This document shows, piece by piece, positions 10,453-21,000 of a stretch of DNA of 64,000 nucleotides. Numbering within the stretch: position 1 is the stretch's first letter; every line of letters starts with the position of its first letter. Source of the DNA: Rhizomys pruinosus (taxonomy: Eukaryota; Chordata; Mammalia; Rodentia; Spalacidae); the NCBI GenBank assembly GCA_009823505.1, contig VZQC01005068.1, forward strand, positions 2,247,852 through 2,311,851. Direction: 5' to 3'. The notes beneath the pieces were generated by a model. The model saw nothing but the letters and a program-made list of their open reading frames with translations, was not told where the DNA came from and ran no database searches. Position numbers and translations under genes: made by a program.

Positions 10453-11408
10453 GTTTCTTACTATGCCTAAAACATATGGGATATAACAAAACAAACACCC
10501 TACAAACCCCAATCATAAGAAAAAGCCAAACGAAAAATATTTTGCACAGAGAGTACTATTTTCTGTTCAGATTATTTTGGTCCACAGTAAGTAAAGAACA
10601 GTCTGTGTACATATTTCAAAAATTACATTTCAACCCCACATCATAATTCAGAAATAATACTCCTTTAGTTAGCCACAGGGGGAAGGGGGAAACAATTCCC
10701 AGGGTACACAAGTTAATGGTTCTGTCAACTCTGTCATTCCCACAATGCAAAGCGAACGTAATTCTACATAAACACAATTATGCTGAGGCAAACACTATTG
10801 CAGAGTATGAGAGCTACATATGCATTCTCTAAGAAACACCACTTGTGAGATTCATGAGGCATGGTAATGTTTGTGGTAAACATGACCAATGCGGGAATCA
10901 CGTTAATTAGAGTCCTGGAGTCTGCTATTTGGCATGCAAAGGAAAGGACTTGATCTTCGTGATGACTGAGATGAATGCCATACACAGAATCACATTCTCT
11001 TTGGGCATGAAGGGCAGGTAGGAGCTGTGAACCAGGTTCTGCTCTAAGCAATTCGCATGGTGCATCATGCAGTGTTGCTAAAGTCTATCATTATAAATGG
11101 AACCAAAACTCAAAGAGCAATGTAGGTTAACCACACAGAAGGGAGATCACAAAAGCCCATATTCTAACCCACAAAACTTCTATCACCTAGGTATACTGTC
11201 AGGTGCCTTTATTTTTCTAGTGCAGGCAAATACTCACTGTGTGTTTACTTCTTTTTCTTGTTTATAAATAAGTTGGAAGCAAAGACAAGCTGGTGTGGAT
11301 TCTGGTTTTCTTTTTTTACTCTCTGAAATAGTCTGTCTATTTGTATTACTTGAAGAATTGATCATTTATAATGAAATAGGTAATACATTTATTAGAAAAT
11401 AAAAATGG
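10453..11408. other. Unassigned single-copy DNA
   Basis: About 950 bp without a recognised repeat. A 95-codon open frame on the minus strand (10,764-11,051) has no recognisable domain or supporting splice or start context, and I read it as chance. Confidence 0.45.
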
Positions 11409-11621
11409 ATGGGGCTGGAGAGAAGGCTTAGTGGTTAAGAGTGCCAACTGCTCTTGCAGAGGACCTGGGTTCGATCCCCACCACCCATATGGTAGCTTAG
11501 AACTGTCTTTAATTCCAGTTCCAGGGGAATCCGACACCCTCTCTGACCTCTGCAGCACTGCATGACACGGGTGCACAAACCTACATGCAGACAGTACATT
11601 CATACACATACAAGAATAAAT
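11409..11621 (+). mobile_element. B2 SINE with 13-bp TSD
   Basis: B2 with somewhat diverged head (aaggcttagtgg) but good B box GGTTCGATCCC. TSD aaaataaaaatgg at 11,396-11,408 and 11,622-11,634, partly low complexity. Confidence 0.93.
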
Positions 11622-11634
11622 AAAAATAAAAATG

Positions 11635-12330
11635 GCAAGAAGATTTAAAAAAAATGTAGGGACACCAGCAGACTATATTGGAGCCCTTATGTACAAGCTC
11701 TACCACAGCTTCCCATAAACTGAATTAGGCTAACAAAGGCAGTTGGTACTTTCACCAGCCCAAGAAGAACACTGCAGTCAGGGTCTTGTCATAAGCACCA
11801 ACCTGCCCTCCTGTACCTGGAAGTCAGCCATCAGCACACACAGTGGAAAGAATGCTGGACTGGATGGAACTCAGAGGATTCTCATTTACATTCTACCACT
11901 AAGGCATTACACAACTCAGGCCAAGTCTTGTCCCCTTTTAGGGCCCCAGGTTTTCATCTGCAAAATAGGGAGTTTGGTTAGAACGGTTTCTAAGTACCTT
12001 CTAAACATATTTTTAATATTTAGAATAGTTTGGTACTTAAAAGCAGCTGAGTCCCTTATTGTTCAGTTTACTGAGTACATAACTTTCCAGGTAATGAGAA
12101 AAATCCCAAACATCCCTGAAATAAATTTTCATATCAAATGGAAGTCAAAATAATCAGACACATGGCTTTGTTTGGTCAACATTCTGTAAAGCTACAGTGT
12201 GGGAAGCTGGATGAAGTTTCTGTGTGGGTGTAGATGTAAGTTAAGTTTTAAATAGAAGAAGCAAATCAACCCAGAAGAAAACAAAAACCCTATACATAGT
12301 CCAGACAAAACAAAAGGTAAGATGTCTTTC
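11635..12330. other. Single-copy DNA containing a MIR relic; 136-codon frame is spurious
   Basis: 11,743-12,153 holds a 136-codon plus-strand open frame. Its middle is made of an ancient MIR SINE, the frame has no domain, and nothing else suggests a gene. Confidence 0.55.
11843..12010 (+). mobile_element. MIR SINE relic
   Basis: Core order of MIR is visible: gtggaaagaatgctggactgga, cattctaccact, acacaactcaggccaagtc, caggttttcatctgcaaaatagg. Ancient mammalian element, heavily diverged. Confidence 0.7.
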
Positions 12331-12474
12331 TTTTTGAGACAGGGTCTTACTGTTATAGCCCTGGCTGGTCTAGAACTCACTATGTAGACTAAGCTGGCCT
12401 CCAACTCACAGAGATCTGCCTGCCTCTGGCTCCCTGAGTGCTGGGATTAGAGACATGTCCCACCACACCCAGCC
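12331..12474 (-). mobile_element. B1 SINE, diverged
   Basis: Reverse B1 (ctttttgagacagggtcttac, tgtagactaagctggcctcc, gagtgctgggattagagacatg). Confidence 0.9.
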
Positions 12475-12517
12475 CATGTCTTTTCAATTAAGCATGTCTG
12501 TCACTGATAGCTGAGAA

Positions 12518-12557
12518 GACAAAAACAAACAAACAAACAAACAAACAAACAAACAAA
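12518..12557. repeat. (CAAA)n microsatellite
   Basis: About ten CAAA units, continuing into a short A/C run. Confidence 0.95.
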
Positions 12558-12749
12558 AAACCCAAACTGATCAAAGTCTAAGAAGCATGCAGAAAAGCTG
12601 CAGAATAGGACATCAGATTCTGCATATGAAGTCTGTGCAGTTAGGAACTCTATGTGAATAGAAATGTAGAAAAGATAGTGAGGAAGAGTAGGTGAGATGG
12701 GAGCTATGACCAGAAGCAAGAGTGGGTTAAAAATTAAAAAAAAAATTTA

Positions 12750-12800
12750 GTGCTGGGATATAGCTCAGTGGTAGGGTGCCTATCAAATACAAATAAAAAT
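12750..12800 (+). mobile_element. ID SINE fragment
   Basis: gtgctgggatatagctcagtggtagggtgcc carries the ID A-box region. The B-box half is missing. Confidence 0.65.
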
Positions 12801-12808
12801 TTGGTTTC

Positions 12809-13030
12809 ATGGGGCTGGAGAGATATGGCTCAGTGGTTAAAAGCATTGGTTGCTCTTGCAGAGGACCCAGGTTCAATTCCTACCACCCATATGGCATCTA
12901 ACAACCATTCATAATTCCAGTTCCAGAGGATCTGACACTGTCTTCTGACCTCTGGAGTATTGCACAACGTGGGTGAATTTACATATGTGCAGGCAGTACA
13001 CTTATACATGTACAATAAAAATAATTAAAA
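12809..13030 (+). mobile_element. B2 SINE, older
   Basis: ggggctggagagatatggctcagtgg head, GGTTCAATTCC in the B box, body and tail (tacaataaaaataattaaaaac). CpGs lost. Confidence 0.92.
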
Positions 13031-13171
13031 ACTTTTTTGGCTTCACTGGAGCCACTGGCTAGCCAATTAGTCTATGTGATCAGTGAGGTCTATATTCAGG
13101 GAGAAATCCTGTTTCAAAAAATAAGATGGAGAGTGACTGACTAAGAGATCTGACATTGACCTCTGGCTTCT

Positions 13172-14085
13172 TTTTTTTTTTTTTTTTAATTAATTAGTTT
13201 TTATTGATGCTTTGTGCATTTCATACATTTTTTCCAATTCAGTTCAGGCTTNNNNNNNNNNNNNNNNNNNNNNNNNNNNNNNNNNNNNNNNNNNNNNNNN
13301 NNNNNNNNNNNNNNNNNNNNNNNNNNNNNNNNNNNNNNNNNNNNNNNNNNNNNNNNNGCTCCCCAACTGTAAATTGGAGACAACTATTGTAGAGGTAATC
13401 TCTTATAAAACCGGTAAAACTGCTTTCTTTAATTGACTACTAGACATGGGAACTGTGGAAGGGATTACTCTCTGTTCAGAACCAAATATAATACTAAAGT
13501 CCTAGGGCTATGCACTCAGGCAAAATATATTAATACAGGAGCTCTGACATCAGCAATGGATTGTTCTACCAGGTGGATGTTGGCCAGGGGATCCAAGGCC
13601 CCACAAAAGGTAAGGGCTCCTTGCCTCTAAGTTGGGATACCTACAGGAGGAGAGGCAATAAGACCCTGCTGCCGAAGACCTGACGTTAACATGGGAGGGA
13701 TGTATTGAGACCACACATGCAAGTGTACAGATGGCCTCTGGAATGCCAGAGAGTGTTACCAAAGGCCACTAAACCAATAAAGCAAATATGGGTCTCCCTG
13801 AGTCAAGCAAGACTCCACCGTCAGCACCAGCTACACCTCACCTGCCTGGAAATACTGTGCAGCAGAGGCAGCCATGTGCCTGTATATCCCAAATCGAATT
13901 GGCTATTGGCTCTCCCATGGAGAAATAACCCATGGCTGATGCCACAAGCTTACATCCTCTACAGGTTAGGAGATGTTATAAGCCACAGTAAGACCCTGTC
14001 ATATTTAACAGGGGGGAAAATTGTAATTCATGGATTAACATATCCAAACATGTGTCTATGCTAAAGTAACCTACCATAACTATTA
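13172..14085 (-). mobile_element. L1-type composite insertion with 5' inversion, 14-bp TSD
   Basis: Flanked by exact TSD gacctctggcttct (13,158-13,171 and 14,086-14,099). The left edge is a T-run followed by the reverse complement of the L1-type 3' end seen at 45,800-45,835 (caataaaaatta end). After a 106-N gap the sequence switches orientation: 13,358-14,085 reads in the same sense as 44,888-45,280, which precedes that 3' end in the 44-kb element. Left poly-T plus an inverted upstream block is the twin-priming pattern. Open frames inside it (for example 13,705-14,064) match no protein I can identify. Confidence 0.75.
13252..13357. other. Assembly gap, 106 N
   Basis: Run of N inside the composite insertion, between its 3' end and the inverted block. 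True gap length unknown. Confidence 1.
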
Positions 14086-14441
14086 GACCTCTGGCTTCTA
14101 TACAGTCATGGGTGTGTATCTGTACTCAAATGCATGTAGGAATCCACACCCATACCTACACCCACACACTACCTACACACCAGGAAAAGAACATGGGTTC
14201 AATCCATAGCCTTTGCTGAAGTGGATAAGAATGTGTGCTAAGGAAGCAAGGAAGAGTCCAAGAATAAACCTCAGAGTTTTGACTATAAGATTACTAAGAA
14301 TACATAAGAACTGCTTAATCACAGTGCACTAAAAACTAACCTGATTCAAACTTTATGAGTCTGGAAGATGAAGCATGTAGCTAGCTACATCCTAGGTAAT
14401 CTTCACAGAGTCCTCTTAAAGATACATAAAAAAAAAAAAAA

Positions 14442-14676
14442 GGGTCTGGAGAGATGGCCTAGCGGTTAAGAGCACCGACTGCTCTTGCAGAGGACCTGGG
14501 TTCGATCCCCAGCACCCACATGGCGGCTGAGAACCGTCTTTAACTCCAGTTCCAGGGGAATCTGACACCCTCTTCTGACCTCCAAGGCACTGCACGACAC
14601 AGGTGCACAAACCTGCATTCAGACAGCACATTCATACACATACAAAAATAAATAAAAAATTAAAAAAAATTTTAAA
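14442..14676 (+). mobile_element. B2 SINE with 18-bp TSD
   Basis: A box TGGCCTAGCGG and B box GGTTCGATCCC intact. A-rich TSD aaagatacataaaaaaaa at 14,418-14,435 and 14,677-14,694. The first G of the head reads ggtctgg. Confidence 0.95.
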
Positions 14677-14886
14677 AAAGATACATAAAAAAAACATTAA
14701 CTGAAAGAGACTGTAACCGTCCACAGTGCTGTATATGAAATAAGCTGCAACTACCCTGCTACATGTTTGAATATGGATGGCACTAAGGGAGGAATCCAGT
14801 CCATTTCTAATCATTACTCAATGCATGCAACCCAGCTGAAATAGCAATCAGAGGGAGGGACAAAGCTATCTGACAAAATTCTCACT

Positions 14887-15100
14887 TGGGGGCTGGGGAG
14901 ATAGATGGCTCGGTTGGGAAAGCACTTGCCTTGCAAGCATGAAGAACATAATTTAGATCTCTAGAGTCACATACAAAGCCTGGTGTGGTGGTATATCCCA
15001 GCAGTCCCGGAGATGGGAGGCAGAGGCAGAACCTTGCAGCTCACTGGCCAGCTAATGTCCCTACTGGTGAAGTTCTAGGCCAGTGAGAGATACTGTGCAA
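14887..15100 (+). mobile_element. B4-type SINE
   Basis: Head ggggctggggagatagatggctc, aagcacttgccttgcaagcatg, then the B1-like middle cctggtgtggtggtatatccc and agatgggaggcagaggcag, then gctcactggccagctaatg and aggccagtgagag. This order defines B4-like SINEs. Confidence 0.85.
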
Positions 15101-15830
15101 ACAAAAGGTAAAAATTGCTCTTTGCTCAAGGCTATTCTCTGAACTTCTCATAAAGTACACATACACAGAGAAAAAAACCCAAACAATTGGGTTCATGAAA
15201 AGGCCACTAAAGCAGTCTTTCCTTTCATGGAAATCTTAACTTTGGTAAGTTTTCATGACTAAAACATTTACAGGGAAAAATTATAATAATAACAAGGGAT
15301 TGAAGAAAATTCAGAGAAGACAGAAAGTCATACCAGGTGACTTTCACATGGTTCTTTTCCCAGAACTCCTGAAGTTGAGGCAGAAGGGTAACAATGCAAG
15401 GTTAGCCTGAGCTACACAGATACAATTGTATCTATGATTCTGGATCTAGTTCATTCAGTAATATTGTTACCATGTTTATCCAGATTAGATTATATGATCG
15501 TTATAACTCAGTTTTAATGGTTGCTTCTACTGTATTCTATTCCAAGACAACAAACCTGAATAGCTAGTGGCAGGAAATGATGAAATAAACCATAATTCAT
15601 GGTATTTCATGACATGGACAGTTTATTTAACTACTGCCAGAATGCTGGGCATTTAGGTTCTTTCCAATTTTCCCATGACTGGCTCAGAACTTGCTTTGTA
15701 AATGAGGTTGGCCTTGAACTCAAAAGATGTGCTGCCTAAATGCTAAGGTTCAAGCCATGTGCCACATGGGTCCTTGAACTTCTCACTCTTACTTGGTAGA
15801 ACACTGTATTTTTTTGTTGGCCCTTTTCCT
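15101..15830. other. Diverged repeat fragments in otherwise unassigned DNA
   Basis: 15,360-15,425 is a B1-like piece (ctcctgaagttgaggcagaagg) and 15,677-15,768 a reverse B1-like piece (gaggttggccttgaactc). 15,440-15,675 resembles an ancient minus-strand L1 3' region (ctgggcatttaggttctttccaatttt), at low confidence. Confidence 0.5.
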
Positions 15831-15843
15831 TCTCTAATCATTT

Positions 15844-16057
15844 ATTTTTATTTTTTTATGTGTATGAATGTACTGTCTGCATGCAGGTTTGTGCACCCGT
15901 GTCCTGCAATGCCTCGGAGGTCAGAAGAGGGTGTTGGATTCCTGTGGACCTGGAGTTAAAGACGGTTCTCAGCCGCCATGTGGGTGCTGGGGATTGAACC
16001 CAGGTCCTCTGCAAGAGCAGTTGGTGCTCTTAACCGCTAGGCCATCTCTCCAGCCCC
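15844..16057 (-). mobile_element. B2 SINE with 11-bp TSD
   Basis: Reverse B2 with tail tatttttttatgtgtatg and head gccatctctccagccccc. TSD tctaatcattt at 15,833-15,843 and 16,060-16,070. Confidence 0.94.
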
Positions 16058-16217
16058 CCTCTAATCATTTTTTTTTTCCTGTGCAGCCGGTTCATATAGA
16101 GGGCAGGCACTGAGAAACCTGCCCCTTCAGATCACGGCTCTTTAATCTGTCCCACAAGCACAGCCACTTCAGTCTATCAGAAGATCTAATCATTTTTTTA
16201 TAAAAAATCTTTTTCTT

Positions 16218-16443
16218 GGGGCTGGAGAGATGGCCTAGCAGTTAAGAGTGCCGACTGCTCTTGCAGAGGACCCGGGTTCAATCCCCAGCACCCACATGGT
16301 GGCTGAAAACCATCTTTAACTCCAGTTCCAGGGGAATCTGACACCCTCTTCTGACCTCCGCGGTATTGCAGGACACACGGATGCACCAACCTACATGCAG
16401 ACAGTACATTCATACACATATGAAAATAAATAAAAAAATTTTT
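16218..16443 (+). mobile_element. B2 SINE inserted beside L1
   Basis: Head ggggctggagagatggcctagcag, B box GGTTCAATCCC, AATAAA tail. The imperfect repeat aaaaaatcttttt flanks it (16,202-16,215 and about 16,458-16,472). Confidence 0.93.
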
Positions 16444-16881
16444 AAAAAGATATAGTTAAAAAAATCTTTTCCTTTAATGCAATCCCAATTAAAATCCCCA
16501 AGAGTTTCTTTACAGGCTTGGAAAAAAAAGTCCTTAATTTCATTTGGAAAAAACAAAAGACCCTGAATAGCCAAAGCAACCCTGAGTGAAAAGACCAATA
16601 CAGGGTGATCTCTACACCAGACTTCAAACTATACTACAGGGCTATAGTCATAAAAACAGCTTGGTACTGGCACAAAAACAGACCTGTTAACCAATGGAAC
16701 AAAACTGAAGATCCAAACTTGAGCACATACAATTTCAGCCATCTCATATTTGACAAGGGGGCCAAGAAGACAATGGAGGAAAGACAGCATCTTCAGCAAG
16801 TGGTGTTGGCAAAACTGGATCACCACTTGTAGAAGAATGAAATTAAACCCCTACCTCTCGCCCTATACAAAAGTTAACTCC

Positions 16882-17060
16882 ATGCTGGGCGTGGTGGCGC
16901 ACGCCTTTAATTTCTTCCTAGACCGGGAGCAGAGGCACGGTGGATCTTTGTCCTGAGTTCAAGGCCAGCCTGGTCTATATATAGTTCCAGACAGCTAGGG
17001 GGGGTCTATCAGGGAGACACTGTTCCCCGAAAACAGAAAATAAAAAAAAAAAAAAAAAAA
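16882..17060 (+). mobile_element. B1 SINE, indel-rich
   Basis: gctgggcgtggtggcgcacgcc start, then a body with many small indels compared with the B1s upstream, and a poly-A at 17,041-17,060. Confidence 0.85.
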
Positions 17061-17071
17061 AGTTTAACTCC

Positions 17072-17250
17072 AGAGCTGGGCGTGGTGGCATGGCCACACC
17101 TTAATTAATCCTAGCATTGGCGAACAGAGGACAGCCGGCTATTTTTGTGAGTTTCAAAGCCAGCCTGTCTAACATAAAGGTTCAGGACTGATCTGGGCTA
17201 AAGGGATGACCCTTTGTCTCGAAAAAAGACCAAAAACAAGAACTAACAAA
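17072..17250 (+). mobile_element. B1 SINE, heavily corrupted
   Basis: gagctgggcgtggtggcatgg, then recognisable but damaged B1 landmarks (gccagcctgtctaac, ccctttgtctcg). The damage pattern fits read errors. Confidence 0.75.
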
Positions 17251-17696
17251 CAAAAAAAACAACCCCCAAAAAGTCAACTCCAGATGGATCAAAGACCTCA
17301 ACTGAAACCCCTAAATCTGAAGGCGATTCTAGAAAAAAGTTGGCAGCAGGACTACAAGACACAGGCATAGAAAAAGACAAAAAAAAAAAAAAAAAAAACT
17401 GGAAGAATTATAGGTCGACAATTGACAATGGGACCTCATCAAACCAAAAGGCTGTCTGTACATCAAAAGATGAAAATCAAGGAAGTGAAGAAGAAATCCC
17501 ACAGAGTGGGAGGAATGAAATCATACCAGGATACATTCTGACAAGACTGAGTTCCAGATTATCTACATAAAACTATCAAAAAACAAGAAACAAATGAAAC
17601 TCCAATAGAATTGGGTCATAGCAAGGAATGAACAGAGACTTCACAGTGAGGAATTAGAGATGGCTTAGAAACATTTAAAAAGTTTTCAAAAAAAAC

Positions 17697-17935
17697 CTTG
17701 GGGATGGAGAGATGGCCTAGCGTTAAGAGCGGCCGACCACTCTTACAGAGGACCCCGGGTTCGATCTCCCAGCACCCACATGCGCTGAGAGAACCGTCCC
17801 TGAATCACTGCCAGTTCCAGGGGAATCCGACACCCTCTCTGACCTCATGCGGCATTCACGTCATGTGGTGCACAAACCTGCATGTAGACATACATTCATT
17901 ACACATACAGGAATAAATAAAAATTCAAAACAAAA
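17697..17935 (+). mobile_element. B2 SINE, indel-rich
   Basis: ggagagatggcctagcgttaagagcggccgac: the young B2 family with inserted and deleted bases throughout. Inserted in L1 ORF2. Confidence 0.88.
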
Positions 17936-18030
17936 TCTTAAATAAAAAAAGTGTTCAAACTGGATCACAAAAATGTGGTACAGTCTACACACGGAGTTCT
18001 GATTGCAGTGTACAAAGATAATTTAACTGT

Positions 18031-21000
18031 TTTTTTTTTTTTCACATAAATTTATTTATTTATTTTTATACAAATCTTAGCCCATTGTTCCCGGCTACAT
18101 CCCCCCCCCACCAGTAGCTCGTGACTCTGCCAAACACATTTTCACTTATCTCTTGTCTTTCTCAATATTTTTCCATGGGGGAAGGGTAACGTTTGATGAA
18201 AGCCGCAGAAGTTCACTGTTGTGTCAGTTCAAGATTGCTTTGATATACAATATTATTGCTGTTGTTGTGTTTTCCAAAAACTGCAATTTATGCCCAACCT
18301 GCTTTGTACAAAAGCTCAAGTGGGCCCCTAACACAGACAAAGCTTACAACTAGTAATTAGGCACTAGCACTCACGAGATGAGTGCTATACCATAGCTCGT
18401 TGTGTTTCTGGGACTGGATACTATACGACTTCAGCCATGCTGATCCTCTAGCCAGCCATTTTCCTGCACACTCGTGATGTGTCTTTCTTTACCCTGCTGC
18501 ATAGAATTCCATTGGTAGATGTACCCATTTGTCTCTATCCACTCGTCGATTGAGGGGCAGTTTAAGGTTGGTTTCAAGCTTCCTGCTATTGTGAAAGAGC
18601 TGCAATGAAACCATGGCCGTGCATGTATCTATGTGGTGCGCTTAAGTCTTGAGGGTACCATGCCCAGAGTGGTAGGGCTGGGTCGTTGTGGCAAGTTCAT
18701 TCCAAGGTCCTCAAGGGTATCCACCACTTGCTTTCCTAGTGGTGTACAAAGTTTACATTCCCACCAAGCCAGGAGAGTGTGGCCCGTTCCCCACACAACC
18801 TCTCCAGCACTTGGTATCATGTTTTGCTGATCCGCCAGTCTGTAATTGGGAGTAGCTAGCTATCTTAACTAGTTTTTGCCATTTGCATTTCCTATGTTAA
18901 TGATTAGTTGATGTTGAGCAGTTCTTGAGGTGTTTCTCAGCATCTCTAATTCCTCCGCTTTGAAGTCCTCTGTTCATTCTTCCTCCATCTTTGAGGGCGG
19001 TCGTTTTTTTCTTTTTCTTTGTTGTTTTTGAGTACTTTTAGTATGTCTGGGAAATCAATGCTTTGTCCAGATAGTGATTGCAGTGAAGTTTCTCCCATTC
19101 TGTGGGATGTTCTCTTCACTTCCTTGATTTGTTTCTTTGGTGTACGAAGTTTGAGTTTAGAGGTCCATTGTCAATTGTCGACCTTAATGTCTTGTGCGGC
19201 AGCGCTTTTTGATTTAGGAAGTCTTTCCTACGGCCTAGTCTTTAGTCACCTGCTGCCAACTTTTTCTTGCTATATCAACACTCGCAATTCAGGTTTGGAG
19301 TTGCAAGTGTTGCTTTATAATCCATCTGGAGTTGAGCTTTGTGTACGGGTTAGGGGGTAGGGTGTTTAATTTCATTTTCTTTACAAGTGGTTGATCCAGT
19401 TTGTGCAACAACCCACTTGCTGAAGATAGCTGGTCTTTTTTTTCCTTTCTCATTGTTGGTTTCTTGCCCCCTTCTTGTCGATAAATATGAGAATGGCTGA
19501 AAATTTAGTATGTGCTCAGATTTGGATCTTTCGTTTTGTTCCATTGGTCAATCAACAGTCTGTTATTTGTGCCAGTCCCGGGCTGTTTTTATGACTATAG
19601 CCCTGTAGATATAAGTTTAAAAAAATCTGGTATAGAGATCCCTCCGTGTAGATCTTTTCACTCAGACTAGATTTAGCGCTTATTCGAGTGGTCTCTTTTG
19701 TTGTTTCCAAATGAATTAAACTTTGTTTCCAACCTGTGAAGAAAACTCTTGTATTGTTGATGGTGATTGCTCATTAAATCTGATACCAGAGTTTTTTGGT
19801 AAAATGGACATTGTTTACATACTGTAATTTTCCCATCCCTGAGCAATGGGAGGGTTTTTTCCATACTTCTGAAGGTCGTGTCTTCAATCTTTCTTTCTGC
19901 TTTATAGGGTTTTTAAAAATTTTTGTTTAGTTTTTATCTTTTTTTTTTTTTTTTTTTTCTATTTTGGTTATCTTTATTATTGTTTGGGGCTTATTGTAGT
20001 GGGAAGGTCTTCTTGATGTTCCTTCTCCAGTTGCTTGTTTTGGTGTAAACAGAGGCCCTTGTTTCTTTTAAGGTTAATTTTTATCCTGCCACTTTGCTGA
20101 ACGCTGTCATCGTTTCTAGGAGTTTCTGGTGGAGTTTTTGCATCTCTTTAAGTAAACAATCATATCACCAGCAAAATAGGGATACGTTAGGACTTCCGTC
20201 TTCTCCAATTAGTACTCACGCTTTAATATCCTTTTCTCTTGCTGCTTATTGCTCTAGCAAGTGTTTAAGCAATATATTGCAGAGGAGTGTAGAAGGGGGC
20301 AGCCTTGCCGGAGCTTCCTACCTTTAAGCGGTAATGTTTTCTGTCATTTTCCCCATTTAGGATGAATAGTGGCTGTGGGTTTCCTGCTATATGGCGTTGA
20401 TTCACATTGAGGTAATGATCCTCCAATCCAATCCTCTAGGGCTTAAGCATGAAGGGATGCTGGAGTTTGTCAAAGGCTTTCAGCAACGGAGAAATGAGAT
20501 GTATGGTGGTGGTTGTATTTGTCTTTGTATTCCATTTATGTGTTTAGTGTGATGTTTATATGATTTTCATATGTTGAACACCCTCATCCCTGCATCTCTG
20601 GTATGAATCCAACTTGATCATATGTGATGATCTTCTTGATGTGAGGTCTGTATGCGATTTGCAGTATTCTGTTTAGAATTTTGGCATCTGTGTTTCATGA
20701 GGGAGATGGGATCACTATAGTTCTCTCTTTTTGTTGGATCTTTGCCTGGTTTTGGTAATAGAGTGATGTGAAGGCTTTCGTAGAAGGACTTGGGGCAATT
20801 CCCTCTGATTGTATACTTCATACAACAGTGTTCAGAAATAATATGGTTGTAGGTCTTTTTGGGAATGTTTTATAGAATTCTGCTGTGAAACCGTCTGGGA
20901 CTGGGGCTATTTTTTTTAGTTGGGAGCGTCTTCTTACTACAAGTCCTCTATTCTTTCTTCATATCTTATGATGGTGTCTGATTTATTACGCTAGCTGTCT

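Larger units (their letters stand above)
13040..14180 (+). mobile_element. B4-type SINE split by a retrotransposon
   Basis: 13,040-13,171 (gagccactggctagccaatt ... gtgactgactaagagatctgac) and 14,086-14,180 (ctatacagtcatggg ... cacaccagg) are the two halves of a B4-like element. They are separated by the L1-type insertion 13,172-14,085. Confidence 0.7.
16444..18030 (+). mobile_element. L1 ORF2 (plus strand), left part of a nested L1
   Basis: Sense L1 ORF2 downstream of the reverse transcriptase core: 16,605-16,830 encodes the typical [17 protein letters not shown] block and then LIFDKGAKK. It is broken by two B1s and a B2 and stops near 18,030 where a minus-strand L1 begins. The plus-strand L1 appears to resume at 26,326 (copy A) and 33,766 (copy B). 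From about 16,880 on, frequent single-base indels appear even in the SINEs, a sign of unpolished sequence. Confidence 0.85.

Noticed and set aside
11743..12153. 136-codon plus-strand frame
   Set aside because: Runs through an ancient MIR SINE, no domain, no gene context.
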